A stretch of DNA of 64,000 nucleotides, from positions 62,001 through 126,000 of the forward strand of contig NZ_JQMW01000009.1 in assembly GCF_000744935.1 (NCBI RefSeq), written 5' to 3'. Of this stretch, positions 27,496 through 35,970 are shown in pieces. The translations under genes were made by a program, and so were the position numbers. This DNA is from Clostridium sp. KNHs214 (lineage in GTDB: Bacteria > Bacillota > Clostridia > Clostridiales > Clostridiaceae). Under the pieces are notes generated by a model. The model was not told the DNA's origin and did no database searches. It saw nothing but the letters and a program-made list of their open reading frames with translations. The stretch's first letter is position 1, and every line of letters begins with the position of its first letter.

Positions 27496-27540
27496 AAAAT
27501 AAGCAGTAAGTAACACAAAGTTACTTACTGCTTATTTTCT
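27494..27540. terminator. Bidirectional terminator after cysE
   Basis: Perfect 21-bp arms AGAAAATAAGCAGTAAGTAAC and complement around a five-base loop. It includes the last bases of cysE and the end of the convergent gene. Confidence 0.88.
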
Positions 27541-28013
27541 ATTATGTTTTTAATATATTGTAAGTTAAATTTACTAGTTTTAAATTCATCATTTGTGATT
27601 TTATAATATTTCGAGCCATATTGATCACGAACATTGATAATTTTTAAATTTTTATCATAAGTTCTTATGGTTACTGTATAATTAAATATATTTGAGCCAT
27701 CATCTTTTTTAAAATATAATTCAATACTATATGGATTTTGTAGATTATGAGGTCTTGTGTTTTTCAGTTCAATAATTCTTAATTTTTTTAGATATTTTAC
27801 TATTTCATTAAGGTTATTTTTATCAGTACATTTAATTGTTTTGTAATTTGATTCCTCAGTTGGCGCAATAGTAATGGACGCTTCAGTAAATTTACCATTT
27901 TTATATTGCTTTAAAATTAAGTTATAAAAAGAACCCCATTTAGGTGATGCTAAATAAATAAAGCTAACAATTAAGGCAATACCTAGTATTTTGAAAATTA
28001 ATTTTTTACGCAT
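27525..28013 (-). CDS. Hypothetical membrane-anchored or secreted protein
   Basis: About 162 residues: a Lys-rich start and one membrane segment (RKKLIFKILGIALIVSFIYLA), then a basic outward domain with alternating beta strands (IELYFKKDDGSNIFNYTVTIRTYDKN). It loosely resembles small clostridial DUF5301-like proteins, but I am not certain. ATG at 28013 is chosen because GGGGGTG precedes it. Its last codons lie in the shared terminator hairpin. Function unknown. Confidence 0.65.
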   Translation of the reverse strand: MRKKLIFKILGIALIVSFIYLASPKWGSFYNLILKQYKNGKFTEASITIAPTEESNYKTIKCTDKNNLNEIVKYLKKLRIIELKNTRPHNLQNPYSIELYFKKDDGSNIFNYTVTIRTYDKNLKIINVRDQYGSKYYKITNDEFKTSKFNLQYIKNIIENKQ

Positions 28014-28288
28014 AGGACACCCCCACAATTTATATTTTATAGAAAACTTGTGAAAACCACCATTGCTTGTGTCTGTGGTAATTCACTTGAATTAATAAAT
28101 AGCCCTTATAATATTATATCAATTTTTAGTTAATATTTGACTCTTATTTTAATTTATGTATAAAACAATTATGAGTTTTATGAAATATAAGTAGAGTGTT
28201 AATTATTCCATTTACTATTTGAATAAAGCACATTACTTTTAACCAAAATATATTTGTAAATGAAAATATATTAAAAGGAGTGTTTAAA

Positions 28289-28636
28289 ATGGGTGTAGTA
28301 ACTAACGTAACTGACAAATAACAAGCTTGTATAGATGCTTGCGGAAAGTGTGCTCAAGCATGCTTTGAATGTTTTGATGCTTGCTTACAAGAGACAGACG
28401 TGATTGCAAGAAAAAATTGCATAAAAATTTTAGTTGAATGTGGCAAAATGTGTAGTATGTCAGCAGCAATTATGTCAATGAGTGGTGAATTTGCAAAACA
28501 ACACTGCGGTCTTTGTGCAGATATTTGTAACAGTTGTGCACAAGAATGTGCAGTGTTCAAAGACGATCATTGCCAAAAGTGTGCGGAACAATGCCGTACC
28601 TGTGAAAAGGAATGTAGAAACATGGCTGCAAGATAG
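28289..28636 (+). pseudogene. Four-helix-bundle copper-binding protein (DUF326/Csp-like), nonsense mutation at codon 11
   Basis: AAAAGGAGTG then ATG at 28289 opens a frame with TAA at 28319-28321. The same frame then continues without a stop to 28636 and encodes a Cys-rich four-helix protein (QACIDACGKCAQACFECFDAC ... CGLCADICNSCAQECAVF ... CQKCAEQCRTCEKEC). The family normally has an aromatic residue where the TAA falls, so a single TAC/TAT to TAA change explains it. Intact members store or buffer copper in the cytosol. The rest of the frame looks undamaged, so the mutation may be recent, or a sequencing error. Confidence 0.8.
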
Positions 28637-28759
28637 TAAGGCCATAGTTTAAAAAATTGAGAAAAGTGGAGTAAAATTTACTGAAAATAAGTTTAACCAA
28701 GAATTCTCGCTTCAGCGCAAGTAAGTTGAGGAGAATTTAGTGTAATAATATAATAATAA

Positions 28760-28806
28760 AAAACAAAGCAGTAAGTAACATAAAGGTGTTTACTGTTTTG
28801 TTTTTT
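28760..28806. terminator. Terminator-like hairpin
   Basis: Imperfect inverted repeat AACAAAGCAGTAA / TTTACTGTTTTGTT followed by a T run, about 125 bp after the broken copper-protein gene. Confidence 0.5.
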
Positions 28807-28931
28807 TGCTAAATTTACCACATATATTAACACATAAAATATTTCACTAAGTACAAAACTAAAGGAGAATGTGAATAATAAAATATAGTTTTGTGTCATA
28901 TACAAAATGTATAAATTGGAGGGAAATTTTT

Positions 28932-29468
28932 ATGTTGAATTGGAGAAATATTGTTTTGTCATCTATATTGGCGGGGACACTTATAGCACCAACAGCTGTT
29001 TATGGCATGGCTAATTTAAACAATAATTTAGTTGCAAGCTGCAAAATATATAGTGAGCCAGAGAATGAGGAAAAAAAATGTCCAGATTGTAAAGATGAGC
29101 ATGAAATATTCCAAAAAAGAATGGAAAAGCGAATGAAAGATAGAGATGAGCTCATAGATAAAGCTGATAAAATAGTTCCAGGAACTAAATCTCAGTGGGA
29201 AAAGGTCAGTAATGAAAGGAAGAAATTATTGACAAAATTAAGAGAAAGTAAACCAGAAAAGGAAGATAATCAAGGAGAAAATCTCAAAGAAAAATTTAAA
29301 AATAGGCAAAACATGAAAGAAACTAATAAGAAAAAGTGGGAGGATTTGAATGAAGCTGTAAAAGATAAAGATGCTCAAAAGGTTAAGAGCAGTTTTCATT
29401 CTATACTCCAAACAATGAAGGAAAAAAATGAGAAGTTATCAGAAAAAATAAATAATGCTAAAAAATAG
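28932..29468 (+). CDS. Secreted charged coiled-coil protein of unknown function
   Basis: 178 residues. The signal peptide (LNWRNIVLSSILAGTLIAPTAVYGMA) has a likely cleavage after VYG. The mature part is short, with a CPDC pair and a long Lys/Glu-rich helix (EIFQKRMEKRMKDRDELIDKADKIVPGTKSQWEKVSNERKKLLTKLRE) suggesting a coiled coil. GGAGGG precedes the ATG at 28932. Clostridia carry many such small secreted helical proteins; no function known. A terminator follows four bases after the stop. Confidence 0.75.
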   Translation: MLNWRNIVLSSILAGTLIAPTAVYGMANLNNNLVASCKIYSEPENEEKKCPDCKDEHEIFQKRMEKRMKDRDELIDKADKIVPGTKSQWEKVSNERKKLLTKLRESKPEKEDNQGENLKEKFKNRQNMKETNKKKWEDLNEAVKDKDAQKVKSSFHSILQTMKEKNEKLSEKINNAKK

Positions 29469-29471
29469 TAT

Positions 29472-29500
29472 AAAAGGCTCTCACATGGTGGGAGCTTTTA
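29472..29500 (+). terminator. Terminator of the 28932 gene
   Basis: Stem AAAGGCTCTCAC / GTGGGAGCTTTT, loop CATG region, then ATTTTG. Confidence 0.8.
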
Positions 29501-29548
29501 TTTTGAAGTTTGTTTAAAGTTATATAAAAAATTATCTTTTATAAGTTA

Positions 29549-29844
29549 CATGAAAAGAAATAACAAGTCAAGGATGAAAATAGGAAACTCATACCTTTAT
29601 GGATAAGTTTTTTATAGGTTATTAAACCATCATAAAAAGGAAGTATTATATTAAAAGAGAATTAAATAGTAACACATGATATAATTTAGGTACATAAAAA
29701 GAAGTAACAAGTTAAAGATGCTGATGCATTTTATGTAAGATGAGGAAACAGGTTCCGTCTTTGGTAAGGCTATCAGCAGGTTCTGCTGATTCAGTATGAT
29801 GTAAACTAGATTAGCATACTTACTTATTATTTATTTGAATGTGC
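29549..29844. repeat. Palindromic dispersed repeat family 3: left-arm fragment and second copy
   Basis: 29549-29580 matches the family-3 left arm (AAATAACAAGTCAAGGATG). A fuller, more diverged copy spans 29700-29844 (AAGTAACAAGTTAAAGATG ... GCAGGTTCTGCTGATTCAGT ... TTATTATTTATTTGAATGTG). It ends about 30 bp before the response-regulator start, so it lies in that promoter region. The rest of the 405-bp gap shows no gene. Confidence 0.65.
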
Positions 29845-29873
29845 TTTATTTACTATATTGGAGGGGGTACAGC

Positions 29874-30566
29874 ATGAGCAGCATATTGTTAGTTGAAGAT
29901 GATAGCATATTAGCATATAGCGTAGAATATACACTAAAGGGTGAAGGATTTAGTGTAAAGTGTGCGGGAAATGTAAAAAAGGCTAAGGAGAGTTTTAAAG
30001 AAGAAAGCTTTGACTTAATAATTTTAGATGTAATACTTCCAGATGGCAATGGATATGAGCTTTGTAAGGAAATAAGAAATATATCTGACGTACCCATAAT
30101 TTTTTTAACCTCCTGCGATGAAGAAGCTAATGTGGTTATAGGATTGGACATAGGAGCTGATGATTATATAACCAAGCCTTTTAGAATAAAAGAGTTAATA
30201 TCAAGGATTAGGGCTATACTTAGACGTAATAAAAGAGTCTTAAATAACTCAGATTTATTGCTTTCTGGAGATATAAGAGTGCAGACACTACAAGGGAAAG
30301 TTGAAAAAAATAATGAAGAAGTAGTACTTACAGCACTAGAATATAGACTGCTTTTAATATTTATAAAGCATCCAAATCAAATACTAAGTAGAAATATTAT
30401 ATTAGAAGAATTATGGGATAGTGAAGGTGAGTTTGTAGATGACAATACTCTTTCAGTATATATAAGAAGACTTAGAGAAAAAATCGAGGATAATGCAGCG
30501 GAACCTAAATATATAATTACTCATAGAGGATTAGGGTATAAATGGAATTACAAGGTGAGTAATTAA
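29874..30566 (+). CDS. Two-component response regulator, OmpR/PhoB family
   Basis: 230 residues: receiver domain with DD acidic pair (VEDDS), phospho-acceptor Asp in DLIILDVILPDG (~residue 51) and K in TKPF, then a winged-helix DNA-binding domain ending YIITHRGLGYKW. GGAGGGGGT precedes the ATG at 29874. The sensor kinase starts 28 bases after its stop. It probably controls the permease gene at 32018 in response to an envelope signal. Confidence 0.93.
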   Translation: MSSILLVEDDSILAYSVEYTLKGEGFSVKCAGNVKKAKESFKEESFDLIILDVILPDGNGYELCKEIRNISDVPIIFLTSCDEEANVVIGLDIGADDYITKPFRIKELISRIRAILRRNKRVLNNSDLLLSGDIRVQTLQGKVEKNNEEVVLTALEYRLLLIFIKHPNQILSRNIILEELWDSEGEFVDDNTLSVYIRRLREKIEDNAAEPKYIITHRGLGYKWNYKVSN

Positions 30567-30594
30567 GAAAAAGCTATATTTGGAGGGTAGGAAT

Positions 30595-31848
30595 ATGGAG
30601 TCAACTTTAAAAAATCCTGAAATGAAAAGCATAATTATAAAAATTTTAATAGTTCAAAGCATACTTGCAGGGATTACATATATATTCTTTGGTTATCAAT
30701 TTAATAAATTAAATACAAACATAGTAAACCAAAATTCTATTATGATAGGAAAGATATTATATGAGCACCCTGAGCTGGAAAATAAAATTATAAAATATGT
30801 AACAAAAAAACCTACGGAAACGGAGGTAATTACGGGAAAGAAAATATTAAAACAGTATGGGTACTATGAAAGCATGAAAGTAACCTCTCAGCCGCTACTT
30901 GAAAACTTTTATAGAAGCTTTAAAGTAAAATATATTTCAGTATTTGTACTTGGTTTTATGTTTTTAATTTATATAGTTATATTAGAATATAAAAAGATAT
31001 TTAAAAAAGTAAAAGATATATCACTTGCCTCAGAAAAAGTTATAGAAGGTGATTATAGCTTAGTATTCGATGAGGGCAAGGAAGGAGAATTCTCAATTTT
31101 AGCTCATAATTTTAATGTAATGTCTCAAAGACTTAAATTAAGTCTACATAAGCTTCAAGAAGATAAGGTTTTTTTAAAAAATATAATTTCAGATATATCC
31201 CATCAATTAAAAACTCCACTAACGTCATTATTTACAATTAATGAACTTCTACTAACTCGCAAGGAAATGAAAGAAGATATAAAAATAGATTTTCTAGAAA
31301 AAAGCCAGTCTCAATTAAATAGGATGGAATGGCTAATAATAAATTTGTTAAAAATAGCGAGGCTTGAAGCTCAAGCCATAAGTTTTCAAAAGAAAAATAT
31401 ACTTGCAATAAATTGTATTGAGAGAGCCTTAAGTAGTTTAAAATTTAAAAGCGATGAAAAGCACCAAAAGATAACTATAACTGGTGATGTGGATAATGTG
31501 CATTTCTATGCTGATGAACAATGGACAACGGAGGCAATGTTAAATATTATAAAAAACTGCATGGAACATACAAAAGAATGGGGAGAAATAAAAATAAATG
31601 TCTTAGAAACTCCTTTGTTTAGTAGGATTACCATTGAGGATAATGGAGAGGGGATAGATAAAAAAGATTTACCTCATATATTTGAAAGATTTTATAAGGG
31701 AAGTAATTCTGTAAATGCAGAAAGTGTAGGTATCGGACTAGCACTTACTAAAGTTATTATAGAAAACCAAGGAGGAAGTATATGGGTCACAAGTAAAAGG
31801 GGGAAAGGAAGTAAGTTTGATATCACCTTTTTAAAGACCATAATATAG
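30595..31848 (+). CDS. Sensor histidine kinase
   Basis: 417 residues: membrane helix (~14-35), ~80-residue extracellular loop, second helix (~110-130), HAMP, HisKA with phospho-acceptor His in DISHQLKTPLTS (~203), then HATPase with N box NIIKNCMEHT, G1 EDNGEGID, F box IFERFYKG and G2 GIGLALTK. ATG at 30595 is preferred, since GGAGGGTAGG lies upstream of it. Partner of the regulator at 29874. Confidence 0.93.
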   Translation: MESTLKNPEMKSIIIKILIVQSILAGITYIFFGYQFNKLNTNIVNQNSIMIGKILYEHPELENKIIKYVTKKPTETEVITGKKILKQYGYYESMKVTSQPLLENFYRSFKVKYISVFVLGFMFLIYIVILEYKKIFKKVKDISLASEKVIEGDYSLVFDEGKEGEFSILAHNFNVMSQRLKLSLHKLQEDKVFLKNIISDISHQLKTPLTSLFTINELLLTRKEMKEDIKIDFLEKSQSQLNRMEWLIINLLKIARLEAQAISFQKKNILAINCIERALSSLKFKSDEKHQKITITGDVDNVHFYADEQWTTEAMLNIIKNCMEHTKEWGEIKINVLETPLFSRITIEDNGEGIDKKDLPHIFERFYKGSNSVNAESVGIGLALTKVIIENQGGSIWVTSKRGKGSKFDITFLKTII

Positions 31849-31976
31849 AAACCTTACTATTTAGTAAGATAAAAAACACCTTCCTGTAAGTTTGAAATTT
31901 TATAATAATATAGAAGCACAAAATAGATGCGGCACATGAAACAAAATAATATTTCAAAATAGGGAGGAAAAACTTA

Positions 31977-32021
31977 ATGGAGTATGGGAGCATATTTAAA
32001 GATGAGGTGATGGGAGCATGA
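31977..32021 (+). other. 14-codon ORF, possible relic of an ABC ATPase gene
   Basis: AGGGAGGAAAAACTTA precedes ATG GAG TAT; the frame ends in the ATGA overlap with the permease start at 32018. In related loci an ABC ATPase gene of ~230 codons occupies this place, so this ORF may be its deletion scar or a coupling leader. Inference only. Confidence 0.35.
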
Positions 32022-34645
32022 GAAATTATAGTTCTATCACATATAGATATTTAAAAGGGCAAAAGAAAAGGACTATACTTACAATAATAGGAATAGTTCT
32101 ATCTGTTGCGCTTATCACAGCTATAGGTACAATGTTAGTAACTATGAGAGGAAAATGGATAGATGATGTTATAAAGGAAACGGGGCATTATCACTCAAAA
32201 TTCATACAAGTAGATGGGGAAAAGATTGATAAAATAAACAATAATGTAGATATTGACAAGATATCAGTAACTAATGAAGTTGGTACAGGAATAGTATCAG
32301 CTGTAAGTAAGGAGGAAAGGGATAATAATCCTATAGCTCTTTCGAGGAGATATTTAGATATAAAAGCCTATGATAACAGAGCACTACGGATGATTCCTAT
32401 TAAAATAAAAGATGGTAGGCTTCCAAAGAAGGAAAATGAAATAATACTAGAATATTGGGCACTTGATTATTTACCCGGAAAACCTAAGATTGGAGATAAT
32501 ATAAAATTAGACATGGGCATCAGAAAAGTAAAGGAAATGAATGAGAATGATAAATCCGGAGAAGCTCGGGACACCTTTACTAAAACAGGAGAAAAAGAGT
32601 ATACAATAGTGGGTATTACTGAACCTAAATTTTCATGGCCAGGCGGTTACTATACTCGAGGAATTACTTTTTTAGATGAAAAAAATCTATCAAAAGATAA
32701 GAAATATGAAGTATATGCAAAGATGAAATCAGTGAAGGAAGTACATGAAAAATCTCAAGAAATAGTTGAAAATCTAAATATTCAAGGAGGAAGAACATCA
32801 GAAAATCCACAGAATCATAAAATTGAATATAACGAGAACCTCTTAAGATTATATGCTCAAAGTTTAAAGGATTCTACAAATAAAGGATTAATAACTGTGA
32901 CGGCATTTATAATAGTTTTAATTATTATAAGCACTGCAGCGGTTATATATAATATACTTAACATATCCGTTTTAGAGAGAATTTCACAATTTGGAATACT
33001 CAGATGTATAGGAGCTTCACCAAAGCAGATAAAAAAATTGGTTTTAAAAGAGGCATTGATTTTAAGTGTCATAGGTATACCTTTAGGACTTGCTAGTGGA
33101 GTAGTAGCTATGGAAATAGTAATTCACATAGTGAATATGTTAGTAAAGGAAAAAATAAAAATAGTTGTATCACCTATTGTATTTATAATAGGCGTTATAT
33201 TAGGATTAGTTACAATTTACTTATCTGCCATAGGACCAGCTAAAAAAGCTTCTAAAGTTTCAGCTCTGGAGGCTGCAAGAAATACAGGGAGCTTAAAGAA
33301 AGAAAATCTAAAAAAGGTTAGAAAATATAAAATAATTAATAGGATTTTTGGAATAGAGGGACAAATTGCCTATAAAAACCTTAGAAGAAATAAAAAGAAA
33401 TTTAGAGTTACAGTATTTTCATTAGTTGTGAGTATAGTACTTTATATAGTTTTCGGAAGCTTTGCAAGTCTTGTATTTAAAATGGGAGTAGTAAAGGAAA
33501 AAGATATGAAGGATTTTGTGGTGTGGAGAAATGAAAATGCAAATAAAGAAATAAGTGTTTCTACTTGTGATGAAATTGGAAAACTTAAAGATGTAGAAAA
33601 AGTATATAAAGTTATGACAAACAGTAAAGTCATTCCAGTGCCTAAGGAAAAAGTGAATCCTAAATTATTGGAGTTAAGACCTCATTTAAAAAGCGGAATA
33701 AAAGAAGAAAATTTACTTCTTGATAATAATATTTTGATTTCCTATGGAGATAATGTATTACCTGAGCTTAAAAAATATCTTAAGGAAGGTACTGTAGACA
33801 AAGAAAAATTAAATAGTGAAAATGGAGTAATAATCATGAAGACAAATAGTCTAAATGATGAAGATACCGGAAAAACTACTATGCTGGATGTAGTAGATTT
33901 TAAGGTTGGGGATGAAATTAAAATTTTTAATGAAAATCACCCAGAAAATAATAAAAGTCATGACCAAAAGAATGTTAAAACTGTTAAGGTTGTAGGAATT
34001 TTAGAAAAGGGTATTTTAGGTAATGAGTATAACCTTAATGGTGAAATAAGTTTAATAACTTCTGAACAGGTATATAAAAAGCTTACTGGAAATAATCATA
34101 TTGAAAGATTGTTTGTGCAGTTAAAGAAAGACTGTGATAAAGGTAATGTAGCAGATTACTTAAAGACATTAAGTAAAAAGGACCCTAGATATGAGTATAT
34201 AGATGCTGCAGAACAATCAAAACAAAATAGGCATGAAGCTATAGTAATCAATATATTTTTATATGGCTTTGTAGCAGTAATAAGTCTAATAGGGTGTTTA
34301 AATATTATAAATACCATAAGTACAAATTTAATGCTTAGAAAAAGAGAATTAGCAATGATGATGGCAGTGGGCATGGATAAAATTAAAATGAACAAAATGG
34401 TTTGTATTGAAGGAATATGCTATGGTGTAATAGCATCACTATATGGAGCAGTCATAGGAACAGTACTTTCATATAAATTATTTACACTAATGAGCAATTT
34501 CAGAGACTTTCAGTGGGTATTCCCTGGAAAGCAAATTTTAGCAGCTGCTCTTGGAGCCATAGTCATTTCCCTTGCAGCTACCTATATACCTTTAAGAAAA
34601 ATAAACAAGGGAAATATAATTGAAAATATTAGAGCGGAGGAATAG
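32018..34645 (+). CDS. FtsX/MacB-type ABC transporter permease
   Basis: 875 residues. N-terminal helix after YRYLKGQKKRTILTIIGIVLS, a ~240-residue outward domain, FtsX domain with three helices (~295-405), then a second repeat starting IAYKNLRRNKKKFRVTVFSLVVS with another large outward domain and a final FtsX domain (~745-870). This is the double-FtsX layout of lantibiotic/antimicrobial-peptide or cell-envelope exporters. It follows a two-component system but its ATPase gene is missing here, so it may depend on an ATPase encoded elsewhere or be inactive. Confidence 0.88.
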   Translation: MRNYSSITYRYLKGQKKRTILTIIGIVLSVALITAIGTMLVTMRGKWIDDVIKETGHYHSKFIQVDGEKIDKINNNVDIDKISVTNEVGTGIVSAVSKEERDNNPIALSRRYLDIKAYDNRALRMIPIKIKDGRLPKKENEIILEYWALDYLPGKPKIGDNIKLDMGIRKVKEMNENDKSGEARDTFTKTGEKEYTIVGITEPKFSWPGGYYTRGITFLDEKNLSKDKKYEVYAKMKSVKEVHEKSQEIVENLNIQGGRTSENPQNHKIEYNENLLRLYAQSLKDSTNKGLITVTAFIIVLIIISTAAVIYNILNISVLERISQFGILRCIGASPKQIKKLVLKEALILSVIGIPLGLASGVVAMEIVIHIVNMLVKEKIKIVVSPIVFIIGVILGLVTIYLSAIGPAKKASKVSALEAARNTGSLKKENLKKVRKYKIINRIFGIEGQIAYKNLRRNKKKFRVTVFSLVVSIVLYIVFGSFASLVFKMGVVKEKDMKDFVVWRNENANKEISVSTCDEIGKLKDVEKVYKVMTNSKVIPVPKEKVNPKLLELRPHLKSGIKEENLLLDNNILISYGDNVLPELKKYLKEGTVDKEKLNSENGVIIMKTNSLNDEDTGKTTMLDVVDFKVGDEIKIFNENHPENNKSHDQKNVKTVKVVGILEKGILGNEYNLNGEISLITSEQVYKKLTGNNHIERLFVQLKKDCDKGNVADYLKTLSKKDPRYEYIDAAEQSKQNRHEAIVINIFLYGFVAVISLIGCLNIINTISTNLMLRKRELAMMMAVGMDKIKMNKMVCIEGICYGVIASLYGAVIGTVLSYKLFTLMSNFRDFQWVFPGKQILAAALGAIVISLAATYIPLRKINKGNIIENIRAEE

Positions 34646-34880
34646 AAGCAGCTGTAATATACCGAAAGTTACGAAATATATTTTAAAGTATTTTGTTCAA
34701 AGGATATTAAATATAGGGTATACTATTGAATATAAGCAGATTGTATATAAAGTTTAGGTGAATTTAACTAAGAATCCCTTACTTCAATGTATCAACTGCG
34801 GGTAGAATGTAGTGCAAAAAAATTAGTATTTAAAATAAATGTATAAGTGGAAACTATTTAGGATTGAGGAGTGAGAGTAA

Positions 34881-35120
34881 ATGAAAAGAATACCCTATGG
34901 CATTTCCAATTTTGAAGTTTTAAGGGAGGAAGATTACCTTTATGTAGATAAAACTTCTTATATAGAATTATTAGATAGATACGCTCCTTATAATTTTTTT
35001 ATGAGACCTAGAAGGTTTGGAAAAAGTAAAATGGTTCAAGAAGAACTTGGAGATGATGATTTAAAGAAAGTATTGATTATTATGGTAGGTAAAAAGGATA
35101 TTCATACTGTAGAGATATAG
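34881..35120 (+). pseudogene. AAA-ATPase-like/DUF1703 protein, large in-frame internal deletion
   Basis: 79 codons joining the usual N terminus (MKRIPYGISNFEVLREEDYLYVDKT...RPRRFGKSKM, with the start of the P-loop) to the usual C terminus (LKKVLIIMVGKKDIH). Intact members of this abundant clostridial family are about 500-560 residues, so roughly 450 codons are lost. GGAGTGAGAG precedes the ATG. It may still be translated but cannot be a working ATPase. Confidence 0.85.
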
Positions 35121-35125
35121 AAGTA

Positions 35126-35328
35126 AATAAAACAAGGACAGTTAACAAGTTTTATGAAAAACTTGTTAACTGTCCTTTTAATCATAAACTTTTTCCAATA
35201 TTATATTCTCATCGAAGCCACCGCGTTCACTTCTCTTATGGTAGCATTTATCCAAAAGATCCTTCTCAGAATAGCCTAAATTTTTACCAAGGGAAAATAT
35301 AACTTCCATAATATCTGCCAGCTCTTCT
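35126..35328 (-). pseudogene. 3' fragment of MazG-like pyrophosphohydrolase gene with its terminator (duplicate)
   Basis: 35178-35328 (minus strand) is nearly identical to the 3' half of the intact gene at 38334-38645, from the EELADIMEVIFSL region to the stop. The inverted-repeat terminator (CAGTTAACAAG type, 35131-35176) is duplicated with it. The 5' half and start are deleted. Left border of a tandem duplication (see findings). Confidence 0.85.
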
Positions 35329-35350
35329 AAAAAAGAATTTAATGATAGCT

Positions 35351-35665
35351 ATGATTAAACCACAATAAGGTATAATGTGATGGAATTATGAAATTTCTCC
35401 TCCATGACTTGCATAAGAGCTCGGAACAATAAATTTAATTTAAGAAATTCTAATCTTTTAGCCATATAAAATTATCTAACGCTCACATTCAGCATCCTGC
35501 CTCAGGTTCGCTAGCCTGGCGTCCTTTTAAGGGTTACGATAATTTTATCTGTCTAAAAGAAGAATTTGTAAAATTAAATTTAAACAGTTCCTTCGCTTCT
35601 TATGCAAGTCATTCCAGAGAAATTTCATAATTCAGGTAATGTAATGCTTTTTGTGGGATAATCAT
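35351..35665. repeat. Giant-hairpin element, family 2, long copy 2
   Basis: 315 bp, same length and almost the same sequence as 3906-4220. AGCT occurs immediately on both sides. The duplicated segment at 38740-38770 has the same flanks with no element (GGTAGCTATACCC), so this is a true insertion. Confidence 0.88.
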
Positions 35666-35970
35666 AGCTATATTTTTAGATAATAATTTTTAATCCTAAG
35701 ATAATAAAAGATATCAGACTAAATTTAGAGTTTATCTATATAAAATATTATAATACTAATTTTAAAATAAGAAAATGTGATTAATGATTTTACTAGAACT
35801 TTTATGTGAAATTAATGGTTATAATAAAAATACATTGAGAAAGACATATAAACGTTGGTATTATATAATAATAAAGATAATTATTATTATATAATTAAGG
35901 AATAGAAATATGAGTTTATACAATATTAAGTCAAGATTCATAAAATAATAAACAGAAAGGAATGGTGTAA

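Noticed and set aside
28319-28321. UAA as a recoded codon
   Set aside because: Only UGA is used for selenocysteine and no stimulatory structure is evident; a simple nonsense change is more economical.
28400-28636. Separate 78-codon gene starting at GTG 28400
   Set aside because: It has no SD and is the in-frame tail of the Cys-rich gene that starts at 28289 and is interrupted by TAA.
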